A stretch of 64,000 nt of DNA from positions 12,671,913 through 12,735,912 of the forward strand of contig NC_050472.1 of the NCBI RefSeq assembly GCF_013373865.1. The letters run 5' to 3'. Source of the DNA: Monomorium pharaonis (taxonomy: Eukaryota > Arthropoda > Insecta > Hymenoptera > Formicidae). The stretch's first letter is position 1. Every line of letters begins with the position of its first letter. The position numbers were made by a program, and so were the translations under genes. Shown here in pieces: positions 53,041-56,000 of the stretch. The notes under the pieces were generated by a model, which saw only the letters and a list, made by a program, of their open reading frames with translations, did not search any database and was not told the origin of the DNA.

Positions 53041-56000
53041 TGTGTGTGCGTGTGTGTGTGTAAAAATGATTTTATTTGTGTAACGTTTTTATGTATTACT
53101 TGTATTTTACTGCAAAAAATACAAATTATTTGAGGTCCGAGGTCCATATTTTAGTCATATTTGTCAACTTTTCTTTGAAAAACTTAAGATAGATTTTAAA
53201 TTAAAAAAGTAAAATTACCCAAATACTATTTGCTGTTTAACGTATTACGATATTATCTAATTTGTTAATTATTGTCATTCCATAGTTTAAAACATACAAA
53301 ATACATATAATATTTTGGTTCTTGAATAGAAATTAATTGATAAACGTATGATATTCTTAGAACTTATTTGTGCCAAATTATGATAAAGTGACAAATAAGA
53401 TACCAGAAATATCAAGCATATCACGTTATAATATTGCTGCAATATTTCATTGAAATAGTTCTAGGCAGACAATTTACTATTGCTGCAATATTACAGTAAT
53501 ACTGCAACATTTTCTCAATATTTTTGCAATATTGCAGTCTTGCAATAAAACATTTCTACAATATTGTTGATATCTTCTATATTCTATACCTATAGAATAG
53601 TTCTATATTATTTTTAATAATAATTTTTTTTAACTCTTTCTATACTATTTTTATGTTATATTAACTTTTTGTTTTGTTTGGGTATATATATATGTTTATA
53701 TGTCATTTTAATAAATTTTAAAAATATTTATGTTGCAACATTTCATATTTTACAAAATCTTTTTAATATAAAATGTAAAAGATTAAAACTTTTTTGAAAA
53801 CTTTCCGCAACAATTAGTGCTGTATGGACTTTTCGTGTAAGAGAGTGAAATGATTTAAATCTTGGTTTCTCACGTAGATGTTGGAATAAGCTCGAGTATA
53901 ATGGCCATAGTTTTTTGAAATTCAAAAAGCATACTTTTATTATTTTCTAAATAGAGTTGGTATATTACTTTACTGAAGCTTAAAGCATGTAATAGTATTG
54001 ACATAAAAAAAAATACTTAAAAAAATTTTGTTTTTATATTCAAATATTAAAATGTGAACATCTTTCACAACTTTTAAGGAAAAGATGACCAGTATTATAG
54101 GACAGTTGGCCATATTACATATTTTATTTTACTTAACATTTATTAAATAATAATTCTTACAATTTTACATATTTTTTATTGCTATATATTATTACATTTA
54201 AGTTTATTTTTAAACATTTTTAATAATAAATGTTCATTTAACATCTATTTAACTCATTGCCAATATTAAATGCTAAAAAATATCTATATATTAAATTTAA
54301 AATATTAGGCATACAACTTAATTCTTATCTTCTTTTTAAATATACATAGATACATGCATCATTAATTATTGTCTTTTTGACCATCTTTTCCAAACTGTGA
54401 AAGAAAAATAGTCATAGTATTTATTTTAAAAAAATAGAAAAAATATGAAACATAATCACACATTGCAATTTACATACTTTTGTTATGTCTTTAACGTTAT
54501 TGTGACAACTTAACTGTAATTTATTCGACATTTTGACAATTTTTAATAAATACATTAAAAGTTTTGCATGCAGTCAAAAGTAAAAATGTGATCTAATATT
54601 AATAATATCATTATTTAGAATAGCATATACTACAGTGAATATCGATTATCTTTGAAAATAATTACAAGAATACATTATTTGGCAATTATTGGAGCAATTA
54701 TAGCCATTGGCTATCTTCATTGTATGACCATCATATCCTAATTTACCTTATCCTTGTATGATGCTATACATTACGTGAAGTCCACATATAAAAATGATCT
54801 TTGTCTCTCAATTTCCTCTCTAAACTTGGGGCTAGACAATGTTGATTCATATACATCCAATTTAATATAACGTCTTATACTTAGCATTTATACTTTATAT
54901 TTGAATTTCAATTTGAATGCACCTTTATGATATTTTCACTAGTTCTGTCTATACTTTCCTCTTGTCTCTATACTCTTCTCATTATTAATTGAAAGAAGTG
55001 AACGTAGATCAAAAATTGTCTAATCTATGGATTTATGCTCAAATATTCACACATCCGCAAGCGACAAGAGAAAAAAAACTTTGATTTCGCTTAGGATATC
55101 TCAGATGTCTATATCGAGTGATTCCTTAAGAAGCAGCAAAATTTTCAGTGTGGATCGCGTGATCGAATCGATGCTACGCGCTGTCACGGGCTCAACGCGC
55201 GGAGCTGACGCAACGAATGACGTGATCGCGCGCGATATTTCGCTGGCCAATGAAGACACAGGTGTAGACCGTGTGTCGAATTTTTTGAAAAATAGACATC
55301 GTCCGACACACGATCGCGCAACCCAATCATTTCGATACTGCGTGCACGATATAAAATTGCATCATTTGAAAATTGTTGACATGAAAGAATGTTCTAAAAG
55401 TTTAAATTCTTCAAAATGTGACGTATACACTAACATTCTTGCGTTATCAATGGTAATCGATAGTGAATAGTCGTAATCCAGCGTAGGTAGGTCGGGAATT
55501 AAATATGTATGAGGCGTGATAACGCGAAATTTACGATTCTTCACTCGCATCTTGCATTTTTTGCAGATGCATATCAAGATTATAAAAATTTGTCTTGCAA
55601 GAAAATATATTTGAAGATAAATATGTTGTTAATTATATGTTGTTAAGAGTAATAACAAGTGCGTTAACAACGAAATTAGAAATGAGTGATGTAATTATCG
55701 TGACGATAATGAAAAATTCTATTTTGCGTAAGTGGCGCAAGCTCAATGTTTGAATGACTTGCATTTACTATTCGAGTGTACGCTTTGCATGGAAATCAAC
55801 CGCGCAACACGGCGTGACGATCGATTGCTATCTCTCGATCAGATTGTTCATCATGAATTCAAATTAAGCAAACTATCCAATTCAAACTCGCAATTTTAGC
55901 AATTCAAAATTCGATTAACTTGTATTATTAACTGCTAGATCTCTCACCAGTAAAATGCAATTTTATCACCATTTCCGCTTTTTACATTTTTATCAAGTAG

